NCBI GenBank assembly: GCA_951640165.1
Contig: OX621265.1
Span: 16,319,001-16,383,000, forward strand
From: Pseudoips prasinana
Lineage: Eukaryota > Arthropoda > Insecta > Lepidoptera > Nolidae
Direction of reading: 5' to 3'
Length of the DNA: 64,000 nucleotides
The notes beneath the pieces are model-generated. The model searched no databases. It was not told the origin of the DNA and saw nothing but the letters and a program-made list of their open reading frames with translations. The translations under genes and the position numbers were made by a program. Positions 32,204 to 41,864 of this stretch are shown one piece after another (the first letter of the stretch is position 1; every line of letters begins with the position of its first letter).

Positions 32204-33430
32204 TTACTCGTTTTTTGTCACCGAAGATGGGTGAGATTTAGGTGCACATTTCGGACAGTCCGCGGCGGTCACCCCTTTTTCTCCACAACGGTAACAAATG
32301 ATAATTCTGGGTGCCGTACACTCACACAAATTATGGTCCTTAACCCGACAACGCACACAAAACTTTTCATCGATCGTTTTACTAACTGCGTCGCAACGCG
32401 CCCGCAGGTAAACCTTACCTTTATAGGCAAGATCAGGAGCGACAGCGTTTTGCACGTTCCTAGGAGGTTCAGTAAATGATTCTTGTCTCTGCTTTGCCAC
32501 CTCAAGTAAACGACAAAGCGATTTAAGTTCGGACCAGGATTTAACTTCAACAAGGGCCAATCGAGTTGTATAGAAAGGCCTAATATTAAACATCACCATA
32601 CTAAGTTTCTCAGAGTCATCTAAGGATTTCCGTAATCGAGAAAAATAATTTTGCATAATACTAAGGTAATGTGATATAGACTCATCAGGACCTTGCGTCC
32701 TAGAACGAATCTCTTGAAGTAAGCGGTGATCATAATCATAAGGAAGATATTCCTCTAACAACAAAGCCTTCAACTCCACCCAACTATTCACCTCATTCCG
32801 TATACTACGATACCAATACAAAGCCTCATCTACAAACAATTCAACCGCGGAATTAAATAATTTAGTATGAAAAATATTTCTAGAAAAACACAACTCTTCA
32901 GTTCTTTCAATGAAACATTGGACAATATCCTTCCCACTATATTTTAAATTAAGTGACTGAACGGACGAGGTTCGGTCGCAGGTCACAACCGGTTTCATTA
33001 CCACCGAATCAGCAGCTGAGCTTGATGTACCAGGAACGTCTACATCAGGTTTAAAGTCAAAAGAACTACAAAATGTGTATGTCATCTTATCCATACGCTT
33101 TAAAAGGACAAGCAGTCTATCATCCAGTAATAATTTAAATGTGATATCCTCCTTTTCTATGGGTTCCACACGTCCCAACCTATGGAACAGATGATTACCT
33201 AAAGTCTCTATTCGACGTACCCTTTTCAACAAAAGGGGTTTCTTATCACATATAACCTCTAACTCTTCAAGTTTTGTTGAGATAGTTTTAAGTTCAGCAG
33301 AAACGTCGCCCTCAAACAAACTCACTTCATCACTGGGTATCTCCTTGGCCAAACCCCTGATCTGAGAGCGCAATAGTTCCACGGTATTACCAGGGACCAA
33401 TGTCAGGGAGTATCTCCACGGAATCAACAA
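32204..33430 (-). CDS. Gypsy Gag-like protein
   Basis: A frame of 408 codons ends at 32204. It runs back nearly to the primer-binding site without an obvious initiating ATG (the first Met is well inside). The middle is a retrotransposon capsid-type segment (FNSAVELFVDEALYWYRSIR, VELKALLLEEYLPYDYDHRL, QEIRSRTQGPDESISHYLSI). Two zinc knuckles follow: CVRC-RVKD-H-NLCE-C is a perfect CX2CX4HX4C, while CYRC-GEKG-V-TAAD-C has His replaced by Val. No internal stop is seen. It probably overlapped or abutted pol in the ancestral element. Confidence 0.88.
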   Translation of the reverse strand: MLIPWRYSLTLVPGNTVELLRSQIRGLAKEIPSDEVSLFEGDVSAELKTISTKLEELEVICDKKPLLLKRVRRIETLGNHLFHRLGRVEPIEKEDITFKLLLDDRLLVLLKRMDKMTYTFCSSFDFKPDVDVPGTSSSAADSVVMKPVVTCDRTSSVQSLNLKYSGKDIVQCFIERTEELCFSRNIFHTKLFNSAVELFVDEALYWYRSIRNEVNSWVELKALLLEEYLPYDYDHRLLQEIRSRTQGPDESISHYLSIMQNYFSRLRKSLDDSEKLSMVMFNIRPFYTTRLALVEVKSWSELKSLCRLLEVAKQRQESFTEPPRNVQNAVAPDLAYKGKVYLRARCDAVSKTIDEKFCVRCRVKDHNLCECTAPRIIICYRCGEKGVTAADCPKCAPKSHPSSVTKNE

Positions 33431-33431
33431 T

Positions 33432-33449
33432 GTCCCTGTTCGGGCGCCA
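33432..33449 (-). promoter_or_regulatory. Primer-binding site, tRNA-Lys(UUU) type
   Basis: The plus strand reads GTCCCTGTTCGGGCGCCA directly before the LTR. This is the 3'-terminal 18 nt of tRNA-Lys(UUU) as I know it, so the minus-strand element carries its exact complement immediately downstream of the 5' LTR. Confidence 0.9.
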
Positions 33450-34501
33450 TGTAACTAGTTTTTGTTTTAAATAATAAAAAAACCACCATATGGTACACAT
33501 TAATTTATTTTTAGAAATTAAAGTTATAGAAGCAAAATAACTCTTAATTTATACTTATTAAGAACCAAAAGAAAATAGTGGGAGGTTTGTTGATCCGCTC
33601 GGCTGGTTTAAGGGTTTTATATAAAAAAAGTTAGAGAAAAAAAACTTAGGTTAGGTGACGACCACTGCCCAGCCGGCCGTATCAGGTCACCCTGTTCACC
33701 CTTATAGTACACCCGTACTGTACACCTCCTGGTCGGAGGCAACAGCTAGCTTCGATCCTGTCCGATCGATAGCCAGACCCAAGCACAGCAAACCAGCTCA
33801 ACAGCACAGCACACCCAGCTCACAAACACTTAATAGTTAACGCCTCCAGGTGGATGGACACACGAGGAGCACCGGGGGGACACACAACAAACACCAGAGC
33901 GCCACGTTCCACGAGGAACTAGGTACACCTCGTAACGACAACGGAAAACACCTCAACACCGCCACAACCACTTTTAACCGCAAAATAAAAGACACGACTT
34001 CGTCCAGACACCGCTCAGAGAAAAAAAAAGAACGTCAAAATGGCCACATCATTCCAGACAGCCTTTCCGCCTCCGTTCACACGATAAAAACATACTAAAT
34101 TTAATATTTTAAGATTCCTGTTTAAAATGCAACCTAGCTAGTCTAAAAAATTGCGGATGGAAGGAATTAAAATGAAATAGAAATTAGTAATTAATAATTT
34201 TGAATAAGTATGTGAAATAAGAAATCGATTAGGTATGGAATGCACTACACTAGATGTCGCTGATACGAGCTGTCATCATGGATGTTTTCATAGCAATGTT
34301 TACCATAACAAAGTGAATGAATTTAATGATATCTAAATAAGTAATACAAATACAAGTGCCAGTTGAATGTGAATATGTATAACGTAAAGATAAAAGGTTG
34401 GTTATATATTGTTCGTCACCAATATCATACGGAAATACAAGGAAATTGGTTAACCGGCGTTTTAAAGGTAAACAAAATGTATTTTTAAAAAAAGTGTTAC
34501 A
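33450..34501 (-). repeat. 5' LTR of the gypsy element (1052 bp)
   Basis: Bounded by TGTAACTAG and AAGTGTTACA. It contains the same landmarks as the 3' LTR (CCACCATATGGTACACATTA, CAGGTGGATGGACACACGAG, TCATCATGGATGTTTTCATA). It shows the uninterrupted site where LINE C entered the sister LTR. Confidence 0.95.
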
Positions 34502-34505
34502 CAAT

Positions 34506-34912
34506 GTGTGTAAAAGTGTACAACAGACTCCCATCAATCATTCAACAACTTCCACTAATAAGGTTCAAACGAATACTAAAGAAAATATTGTTAGACAGAA
34601 TGATATACTCTGTGGAAGAGTGGATCAGAAATGATGTGGTTGTCTCTGACTTGACATAATCTATGTAATTATTTAATATGTATTAATAATTTGACATTTT
34701 ATTTGAATTGGTTGACATTTTAATGTAGGTTTGAATTCCGTGACATTAACAATTTTTAACTTTTAATTTTATTTATAGATAATAAAAATGTATTCACATG
34801 CTTAGTACAGGCTAAATAGATTATAAGGACCATATAATGTAATTTACCTAATTATCATATTAACTCTATAATTTAGTGTGAATAAATAAATAAATTGAAT
34901 TGAATTGACAAA
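34506..34912 (+). pseudogene. LINE A, segment 3 (C-terminus and 3' end)
   Basis: VKVYNRLPSIIQQLPLIRFK, RILKKILLDRMIYSVEEWI, then a stop at about 34658, an A/T-rich 3' untranslated region and a TTGAATTGAATTGAC tail. With the LTR element and one CAAT copy removed, it continues segment 2 in frame (…NKNCFA / MCVKVYN…). Confidence 0.88.
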
Positions 34913-35440
34913 CTTATAGATGAAGATTCTCGAAAGAAAATAAGAATGACTTTCAAAATGTTTAAAATTTGGAACTGTTAATAAGTGGGATATCAAGGCA
35001 GAACGGTGAGTTTTAATAAGTTCAAGTAAAACAAAAGGAAGAAATAAACGTGGAAAACTGAAAAAAGTACAACTGATTAGTGTAAGAAAAGTGTTCCGTA
35101 CACAGTGAGAACTGTAACGTGTACGTGATAACTTTAGCAGTTCTCGTCACGGGGACTCTATAAAAGTGCGCCACATGTGAACTCTCACAGAGTGCTAGTC
35201 GCCGGGACTATGTGTTCCGTGATCTTAGTGGTACACCAACTGTCACTGGCGACACCAATAATAGTTCCGTTGTAAACACTCATTTCCTTTCCAATAGCCC
35301 ATAGTTGGTTAATTGATCGAAAGTTTTTATGTGAACACATATTTAAAGATATCATTCTATGCATTCTATTCTCTCTCTGTTATACCGTCCTGATCTAATG
35401 TTGCTTTGTAACCAATATCTATACATAAATAACACGTGTA
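34913..35440. other. Unassigned stretch with TATAAAAG
   Basis: No ORF of note. TATAAAAG at 35159-35166 is followed about 30 bp later by a TCTCACAGAG-like initiator; this could be a decayed LTR or promoter but has no gene after it. Confidence 0.3.
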
Positions 35441-35444
35441 GCAG

Positions 35445-35585
35445 GGTAACTATATTGTGTACTATGATCATCATATTGCGATCACTAACCCGTCTGACAA
35501 GCGTAGCGATTATGTCATATCCTTCCAATGACGTCCTTGATGGACAGTCGTTCGGCGGTCATTATGATGGTGATGAGTATAAAAA
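35445..35585 (+). mobile_element. RTE-type 3' tail fragment
   Basis: TATTGCGATCACTAACCCGT, AAGCGTAGCGATTATG and GACGTCCTTGATGGACAGTC, then ATTATGATGGTGATGA, parallel the longer copy at 37905-38258. Confidence 0.65.
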
Positions 35586-35589
35586 ACAA

Positions 35590-37730
35590 ATCGAGTTTTA
35601 CGTCAGTCGTATATACTTCCGTGAATATTTGGTTTCTTAAATAAAGACTCAAAATAACTAAGGGCTATTGATTATTTAAAAATTCAAATTAAAACACAAC
35701 TACTTTAAATGTACGTCGAAGTCCCAACGTAAAGTATCGTAAGTTAAAATTATTATTTTTAAAGAGAACTGATGCAGTAAAATAATTATGCCTGATCATC
35801 ATTTTACCAACGTCTGGCTTGGTGTATATTTTGTATTGAGAAATAGAGAGGGGTGAAGGGAAGTCTTCATTAGCCTCAACAAAATAAACTATTTATTTGA
35901 CAATAACTGAATCAATGCAGATATTTAAAGTTCTATATACAAAGGAACCCCATTACTTATGCATTTGCTTTCCATCCGGCCGTACTTCTATCCGCCTCCT
36001 TACGTGTCGTACGTGTGTAACTATAATTTATTCTCAAGTTGATTTAATGATTTCAAGAGATTGTACCTCCAGAACTTTAACTTCATTTCTGGAGGAATTA
36101 TTCATTATTAGCATTAATGTCCGCTACCGTTTTAACCGATAGTAATCCATACGATACAGTCTCGAAAAAAAAACTTGTGTGTACTTATGTACACACGTTA
36201 GAAGTTATACTTCTTAATATACAACTTGAACATAGTTATCAATTTTCATACTACCTAGAACTAACGTCATGCTGTTATTTTTACGATGCGCGCGCACGAT
36301 GCGCGCCCATCGTAAAAATTCACTCTCATACCACCTAGAACTAAGTTCATGCTGTTAAATTTTTTGGTGTCGGTGTGCGCGCGCATCGTAAAAATTCACT
36401 CTCATCATTTTTCTTCATTGCGCCAAAAGAAGTATAACTTCAAAAATAACGTACATGATTAGCTGTAAGGCAAAGCATTTAATAAGGCAAAACATCCGCT
36501 TTGAAATAAATAATAAATAATAAAAATTGAAAAACAAGCAAACTAAATACAACATAATCCACTGACTGATTGGCGATTGCCACCATATTAAATTGGACTG
36601 AACATAAGAAGAACCCACATCAAAAAATAATACTTTCATAGTTCGATATCCTTCTACATAAAACTATCGGGACAGTATCAAAAAATGACTTAGTCAAATT
36701 TGTAAGGCCTGCATATGATTAACAGGGTTGGGAGACAGCAAAATTAAGAGATCAGTGAATAGAAACTCTGATTATACGAGTAAATGACGGTGACGACTCA
36801 GGTGATGACAAAGACATACATTATTTGGTGCTCTTTATGCTTTTGTGTCTATAATTAATCTTCCATGTTTTTTTTATTCAATAACTATAAGTAACATTGT
36901 TAATATAGTGAAAAATTTTAATGGATAAAATAACTCACGTAATTAATTTTATGGATGAGGCCAACAAATCCAAACTCTTCAAAAGATCATCTTCAAAGCG
37001 TATAAAGTGACTCGTTACTATAACATATTGAAATGTTACGTTCCCAAGTCAGTTTTATTTATACTAAAATTTTTTTGTTCAAACATCACCTAATATATGA
37101 TGACAGGACTAGCTAGTACAGTCGTAAGGAAATGATAGACAATTAGTGTTATGTAAGTTCAGTATGGCATATCGTTATACCGTCGTGATGGAGGGGCGGT
37201 TAGCAGGCAGGCCGGTGTGTGGCCCGAAGAACACCCCCTGCCAATTACCTATAAATAAAAAACTGAATTTAAATCTTCTCCTGTGGACAAGGTGCCCCAA
37301 AAGCAACATTACCTCGTTATATTTTAATTCTGTTTTATATAAATAAATCTAAAATGCATTAATTAAAATGATAACACATTTTATTATAACTAACGTAACT
37401 TTAAAGGTAGTAAGATAATTAAACTTGTGTGGACTTTTTTAAAAATAAATGCAATTTTTTTCAGTTTTAGTTGTTTACGTAGGGGGCTTTAGGAGAGTAT
37501 AAATTACGTTAACTAAGTTTAACTGGTCATAGTATTTTAAATTCATTTAAAAGCGAACATTTGCCAACATTAGTTGTTTCAGCACACAGTAAAAACAAGT
37601 AAGTACATATGTACATCAAAAATATCTACCACATACAAATCATTAAATTTATTTATACAAGCAATGTTATTACTGATACAGCAAGAAATTAGCAGATAAA
37701 TGACGTAATAAGGATATTTAGGTATAATAT
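35590..37730. other. Long unassigned AT-rich region
   Basis: No gene recognised. At 36245-36410 an 80-bp direct duplication (TCATACYACCTAGAACTAA ... TTCATGCTGTTA) encloses GC-rich alternating GCGCGC runs with the inverted pair TTTTTACGATG / CATCGTAAAAA. The rest is unremarkable. Confidence 0.45.
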
Positions 37731-37734
37731 TTGT

Positions 37735-37902
37735 GTGATGAGTACGAATATTTGTTTCTGAGTCATGGATGTTTTCTATGTATATAAGTATTTATCTATC
37801 TATATAAGTGTGTATATCGTCGCCTGGTACCCATAGTACAAGCTTTGCTTAGTTTGGAGCTAAGCTAATCTGTGTGACAATGTCCCTAGATATTATTATT
37901 AT
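37735..37902 (+). mobile_element. 5'-truncated SINE
   Basis: The body and tail match the SINE at 17945-18118 (TGAGTACGAATATTTGTTTC, TATATCGTCGCCTGG, AAGCTTTGCTTAGTTTGG, TCCCTAGATATTATTATT). The tRNA-like head is missing. Confidence 0.88.
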
Positions 37903-37904
37903 TT

Positions 37905-38258
37905 CGGCTACCTTGTACAGATTGGTGGGGATAATACGAATTAATTTAAACCACAAACTGGATATGGCGTTAGTAGTATGTTTACCAAGATATATGTTGC
38001 TGTGTGGCTGACGGCATAGAATATCGCCACCCCATCTCATCCCGTGGGGTGCGTAGAAGTCGTCACGAGGGAATACCTACCAGAGAACGGGCAGCAGCGG
38101 CTCTCTGTGTACTATGACCACCATGCTGCGATGGCCAACCCGTCTGCCAAGCGCGGCGATTATAGCTTATCCCCCCAAATGATGGACATAACTCAATTGT
38201 GGAAATCTTTTGGGGAGGCCTTTGTCCATAAGTGGACGTCATTCGGCTTATATGATGA
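37905..38258 (+). mobile_element. RTE-type LINE 3' tail
   Basis: GGCTACCTTGTACAG, CCACCCCATCTCATCCCGTG, AGAGAACGGGCAGCAGCGG, GGGGAGGCCTTTGTCC and GTGGACGTCATTCGGCTTAT, ending in ATGATGA. Abuts the Helitron. Confidence 0.8.
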
Positions 38259-38568
38259 CTAGCTGTGTCCCGCGGTTTTACCCGCGTTAAATTTTACAAA
38301 TTATCACAGCTCATCCCCCGTAGGTGTTAGCGTGATAATATGTTGCCTATATGTTGACCCGACCTCTTAGTAATATTCATGCAAAATTTGAAGTAAATCC
38401 ATGCAGTACTTTTTGAGTTTAGCCCTGACAAACAGACAAAAATTCTAAAGACTATATTTTTGGCTTCGATATCGATTGCAGATCACCCCGCCGCAAGTAT
38501 CCTTGTTTAAAAATATTCAATGTACAGTTTTGACTTTCCTACGATTTTATTATATTATTATGTATAGA
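38259..38568 (-). mobile_element. LEP1-like non-autonomous Helitron
   Basis: On the minus strand it starts TCTATACATAATAATATAAT and ends with the hairpin CGCGGGTAAAACCGCGGG then ACACAGCTAG. Host A (38258, plus strand) and T (38569) flank it, as expected for Helitron insertion between A and T. 310 bp; no Rep/Hel coding. Confidence 0.92.
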
Positions 38569-38737
38569 TAATATATGTTTATTAAACGATACACAATCGA
38601 CATTACACAATGCAACTTAACAATTTATTCATGCATAAGTTTTAGTTCGGTGCGATTTGCATTTACAGGTGCATACAACCCTTATATACAATATTTTAAT
38701 TTTATAATCAGCGATATATCTGCAGGATATTTGTTAA

Positions 38738-39101
38738 GGGGCCTTTTACAGTCCACTAGCGCCGCCAATCGAAAAAATGTCATAACTCGTAAATAGAATC
38801 AAAAATACAAAATGTGGTCTATTATTACTGCAGAAAAGGCAATAACGTAATTTTATAACACATTGTCAACACTTGAAATATAGCTGTTTAGCTAAATCGT
38901 GCATTTGTAACAAAAACGGCCGTTTATGTTTTGAATGCACGATTTAGCTAAACAGCTATATATCAAGTGTTGATAAGGTGTTATACAATTACGTTATTGC
39001 CTTTTCCACGGTAATAATAGAACATATTTTGTATTTTTGATTCTATTTATGAGTTATGACATTTTTTCGATTGGCGGCGCTAGTGGACTGTAATAGGCCT
39101 C
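38738..39101. mobile_element. Near-complete palindromic MITE (364 bp)
   Basis: Two arms of about 175 bp: ACAGTCCACTAGCGCCGCCA at the left and TGGCGGCGCTAGTGGACTGT at the right, with TGCACGATTTAGCTAAACAG and its complement near a central ACGGCCGT. TTAA flanks both ends (38734-38737, 39102-39105), compatible with a TTAA-duplicating superfamily. An alternative reading is TA duplication with CAGTCC ends (Tc1/mariner-like). No coding. Confidence 0.88.
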
Positions 39102-39436
39102 TTAATTGAACAATTTTAATTATTTTAGTCGAATGACATCAACTAAGGACTAAGGCCTTGTACCATTTCTTCTATGGGTTAAAAATAAAACTAGAAATGT
39201 ACAATGTTAGGTACAGTCGCTAATACGTGTCTTCTGACCAACTAAATGTTAAACGAGTTTGAACCTTCGCCATTAACCGTAGGTAAGCGATAGATACGAC
39301 CTTAATGAACTAGAACTACTGGATCTAGATAAACAAATAAGTTATGCCAATTTGATCTTTAATACGTTACATTACGGTAGTAAAACCTTTTAATACTGTT
39401 TTGTTATATGAAGCAGTTGTTAATTTAAACTTTAAC

Positions 39437-39945
39437 AAGCAGGATTGTTTGGTTTAGTGGTGGTGACATTGAACTTACTACACAATGGTTTATGGTTCAA
39501 ATCCTGCATCTCTTAATAATTTTGGAATATTTAGTGATTTTTTGTATTTTTACCCACGACGGAACGGAGCAGGTATGTACGTTTAGGGTGAGAGATGTTT
39601 GTGTGTGCGTTTGTGCAAAGTAATGTTCCCACCTATCTTCTAAACTAATGATTCGATTTTGAAGCGGTTTTCAATAACGGGTTTGTGTTTGATGCGTTCA
39701 TGTTCTAAGATAGGTGTCATGGCTGTAACTCACTAGGGGGCGCCACAATATTAGTGCAAAACAATTTTGCTATATAATCAAAACGAAATGTCCGATTACA
39801 ATTCTGTTTTCAGCAATGTGTACGTGGTAGCTTAATGCATGTTCCCAAATAATAAAAATTACGTCTGTAACTCACTATAGGGCGCTAGAATATTAGTGCG
39901 GAATAATATTGCAATAATATTAAAACGAATTGTTAGTAGTAGATG
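39437..39945 (+). mobile_element. tRNA-like SINE fragment
   Basis: The head GGTTTAGTGGTGG with B-box-like GGTTCAAATCC (39493-39503) resembles tRNA promoters. A long body follows, including two similar pieces (CTGTAACTCACTAGGGGGCG at about 39725 and CTGTAACTCACTATAGGGCG at about 39867). Confidence 0.5.
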
Positions 39946-39961
39946 TCATAGTGCAATAGCA

Positions 39962-40062
39962 TGACAAGCAGTTTGGGTTTACAAAGGGCCGTTCTACTCA
40001 GGATGCGAGGTGTACACTAGTGAGGTCTGTGTTGGAGGCTTATGAAAATTCTTAGGAAAACA
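39962..40062 (+). pseudogene. Short LINE RT fragment
   Basis: KQFGFTKGRSTQDA, LVRSVLEAYENS then a stop: RT fingers/palm wording akin to 11665-11740. Confidence 0.75.
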
Positions 40063-40084
40063 ACATAGATAATAATCTATAGTG

Positions 40085-40145
40085 AGATTCAAACGTGCAT
40101 CGCGTTTTGCTTAATCCTATACATGGACCACTAGACCAGAGCTAC
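40085..40145 (-). mobile_element. tRNA-like SINE head fragment
   Basis: Reverse complement shows GGTCTAGTGGTCCATG (A-box-like) and CGTTTGAATCTC (B-box-like). Too degenerate for a functional tRNA. Confidence 0.45.
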
Positions 40146-40452
40146 TTATCTGTTCCTATTAAAATAATCTATTAGTTGCAACTTCACCAATATTATAACG
40201 ATTTATAAAAAACCCTAATGCCCATGTCTTAATGATCAAATTAACGTGTCTGTATTGTAAATGTTTTTGTTTAAAAAGTACCAAAAGTCTGATAAATCCA
40301 TGCCAATTGAAAATAAACCTTAAAGTTTCAAAGTGAGGGTTCAAATTCATTATATCACATCACTCCGTCGTGCGCACTCGCTAAGTGAACACGTACTCCG
40401 TTTGCCTACGTTTATCAGTGCTTCGAAATATTTTTATACCTTCAATATCATA

Positions 40453-41376
40453 ATGAAGTGTGACAATTGTAATGTGAGTTTTAATGATGGTGTACAGTGC
40501 ACGGTGTGTAAGAAACATTTGGACTTCGGGTGCGCGGGTATTGTCGAGTCTGGGTGGAGAAAATTGGGTAGTGATAGAAGAGCTGTGTGGAAGTGTTCTG
40601 CTTGCCGTAAATCTCTCCCATCTCCAGGTATACCGTCAGAACCTGCGTCACTTGACTCCATTTTCAATGCGATTAGTGAAATCAAGGTGCAATTGGCTAA
40701 TCTCCCCAAGCTAACTGAGGATATGAAGTCCATTAAAGCAGAGCTACAAGATCTCAAGAACAGTGTTCATTTCAATGGAAACCAGTTGGAAGCGTTTTCG
40801 GCTAAGTTAACTGGAATCGAGACCAGAGTTGTGAATTTGGAACGTCTTCAAGATACAGTTCGCTCATTACAATCTGAAGTCGACTTGATTAAGTTGGAAC
40901 TTTCCGCTAACGACCAAAGATCCAGATTGAACAATGTTGAGATTAAAGGAATACCTCTCAAAAAAGATGAAAACCTTTTCAATATTATAAACAAAATAAG
41001 TGAGATAGTTAAGTTTCCATTTCCTAAATCCCAAATTAATTATATCACAAGAATACCATTGTTCAATTCGAAGGAAAAGTCTATTGTAGTCAGTTTCCTT
41101 AACCGGTATGTAAAGGAAGACTTCGTTGCTGCTGCTCGTTCGCTCAAGACCCTAGGAACCAATGATCTGGGATTCGAAGGTCAATCTCATCGGGTATTCG
41201 TCAACGATCACCTTAGCCCTGACTCTAAAAAACTACTCAACAAAACGAGACTTTTGGCCAAGGAGAAAGATTTCAAACACGTGTGGGTCAAGCATGGCAA
41301 AATCCATGTTCGTAAGCAGGACGGATCTCCAGTTTATATTATCTCAAAAGACAAGGACTTAAAAAACTTAAATTAA
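40453..41376 (+). CDS. LINE D ORF1 protein (PHD-like finger, coiled coil, FP25K-like)
   Basis: 307 residues from ATG 40453, chosen because the zinc-finger domain begins there. Residues 3-51 form a Cys-rich PHD-type finger (CDNC, CTVC, H22, C27, then W46-KCSAC). Residues of about 65-170 are heptad-rich and coiled-coil-like (FNAISEIKVQLANLPKLTED, LRSLQSEVDLIKLELSAN-type wording). The C-terminal half (IVVSFLNRYVKEDFV, VFVNDHLSPDSKKLLNKTR, HVWVKHGKIHVRKQDGSPV) belongs to the nucleic-acid-binding region shared with baculovirus FP25K-type proteins. ORF1 proteins of this kind package the element RNA. The frame is intact. Confidence 0.9.
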   Translation: MKCDNCNVSFNDGVQCTVCKKHLDFGCAGIVESGWRKLGSDRRAVWKCSACRKSLPSPGIPSEPASLDSIFNAISEIKVQLANLPKLTEDMKSIKAELQDLKNSVHFNGNQLEAFSAKLTGIETRVVNLERLQDTVRSLQSEVDLIKLELSANDQRSRLNNVEIKGIPLKKDENLFNIINKISEIVKFPFPKSQINYITRIPLFNSKEKSIVVSFLNRYVKEDFVAAARSLKTLGTNDLGFEGQSHRVFVNDHLSPDSKKLLNKTRLLAKEKDFKHVWVKHGKIHVRKQDGSPVYIISKDKDLKNLN

Positions 41377-41399
41377 CACACTACATTATTCAAACAAAA

Positions 41400-41864
41400 A
41401 TGTTTCACCTCATTTTATTATTATTTTACAAACTTAATTTTAAAAACTATACATTCCTTATCGCATCTACCTGTGAATGTAAAAGATTTAGCATCGTTGC
41501 CGTACTCGACACCGCCGCACTTTGCCACTGTATTAATGAATGGGCCTTTTGTTTTCCTTATCGCACTGGTTTATTAAGCCGAACACTTTTATCTGTGCTT
41601 GTCTCGCTTGCTATTAGAGAATATAATGGTTGCCTTCTTTGTCGCACATTTGACTATATTCTCGGCTTATTGTACCCTATAAGAAATTTATGTTGTGATT
41701 TTAACTATGATTATGAATGTAACGTTTTCTTATTAATCGCATTTTTAATAATAAATGCAATCCGTAGAATTTATTTAAATATACTTACAACTCGTTGTAG
41801 CCTGAAAGATTTTATTGTTTCTTATTTTGTTACTATTTCACTTACTATTTACAATGGCGCATGA
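41400..41864 (+). CDS. Inter-ORF frame of LINE D (154 codons, unknown)
   Basis: Opens with ATG 23 nt after the ORF1 stop and closes with TGA 41862-41864, which overlaps the ORF2 start (ATG 41854) by 11 nt. The product would be hydrophobic with many cysteines (STCECKRF, CLLCRTF, LCCDFNYDYECN). No family recognised and no clear residue similarity to the LINE B counterpart, yet the frame relation and overlap are identical. Reality as a protein is unproven. Confidence 0.38.
   Translation: MFHLILLLFYKLNFKNYTFLIASTCECKRFSIVAVLDTAALCHCINEWAFCFPYRTGLLSRTLLSVLVSLAIREYNGCLLCRTFDYILGLLYPIRNLCCDFNYDYECNVFLLIAFLIINAIRRIYLNILTTRCSLKDFIVSYFVTISLTIYNGA

Larger units (their letters stand above)
25898..34501 (-). 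mobile_element. Gypsy-type LTR retrotransposon, inactivated
   Basis: Direct LTRs (25898-28935, itself interrupted, and 33450-34501) start TGTAAC and end GTTACA. CAAT at 25894-25897 and 34502-34505 is the 4-bp target duplication. The internal part is read on the minus strand as gag, protease, RT, RNase H, integrase, the order of the gypsy/Ty3 group. No env-like ORF is seen. Stops in protease, RNase H and integrase and several frameshifts make it non-autonomous. It lies inside LINE A. Confidence 0.95.

Noticed and set aside
35159..35166. Functional core promoter (TATAAAAG)
   Set aside because: No downstream coding region or splice donor. A TATA match alone is weak in this composition.
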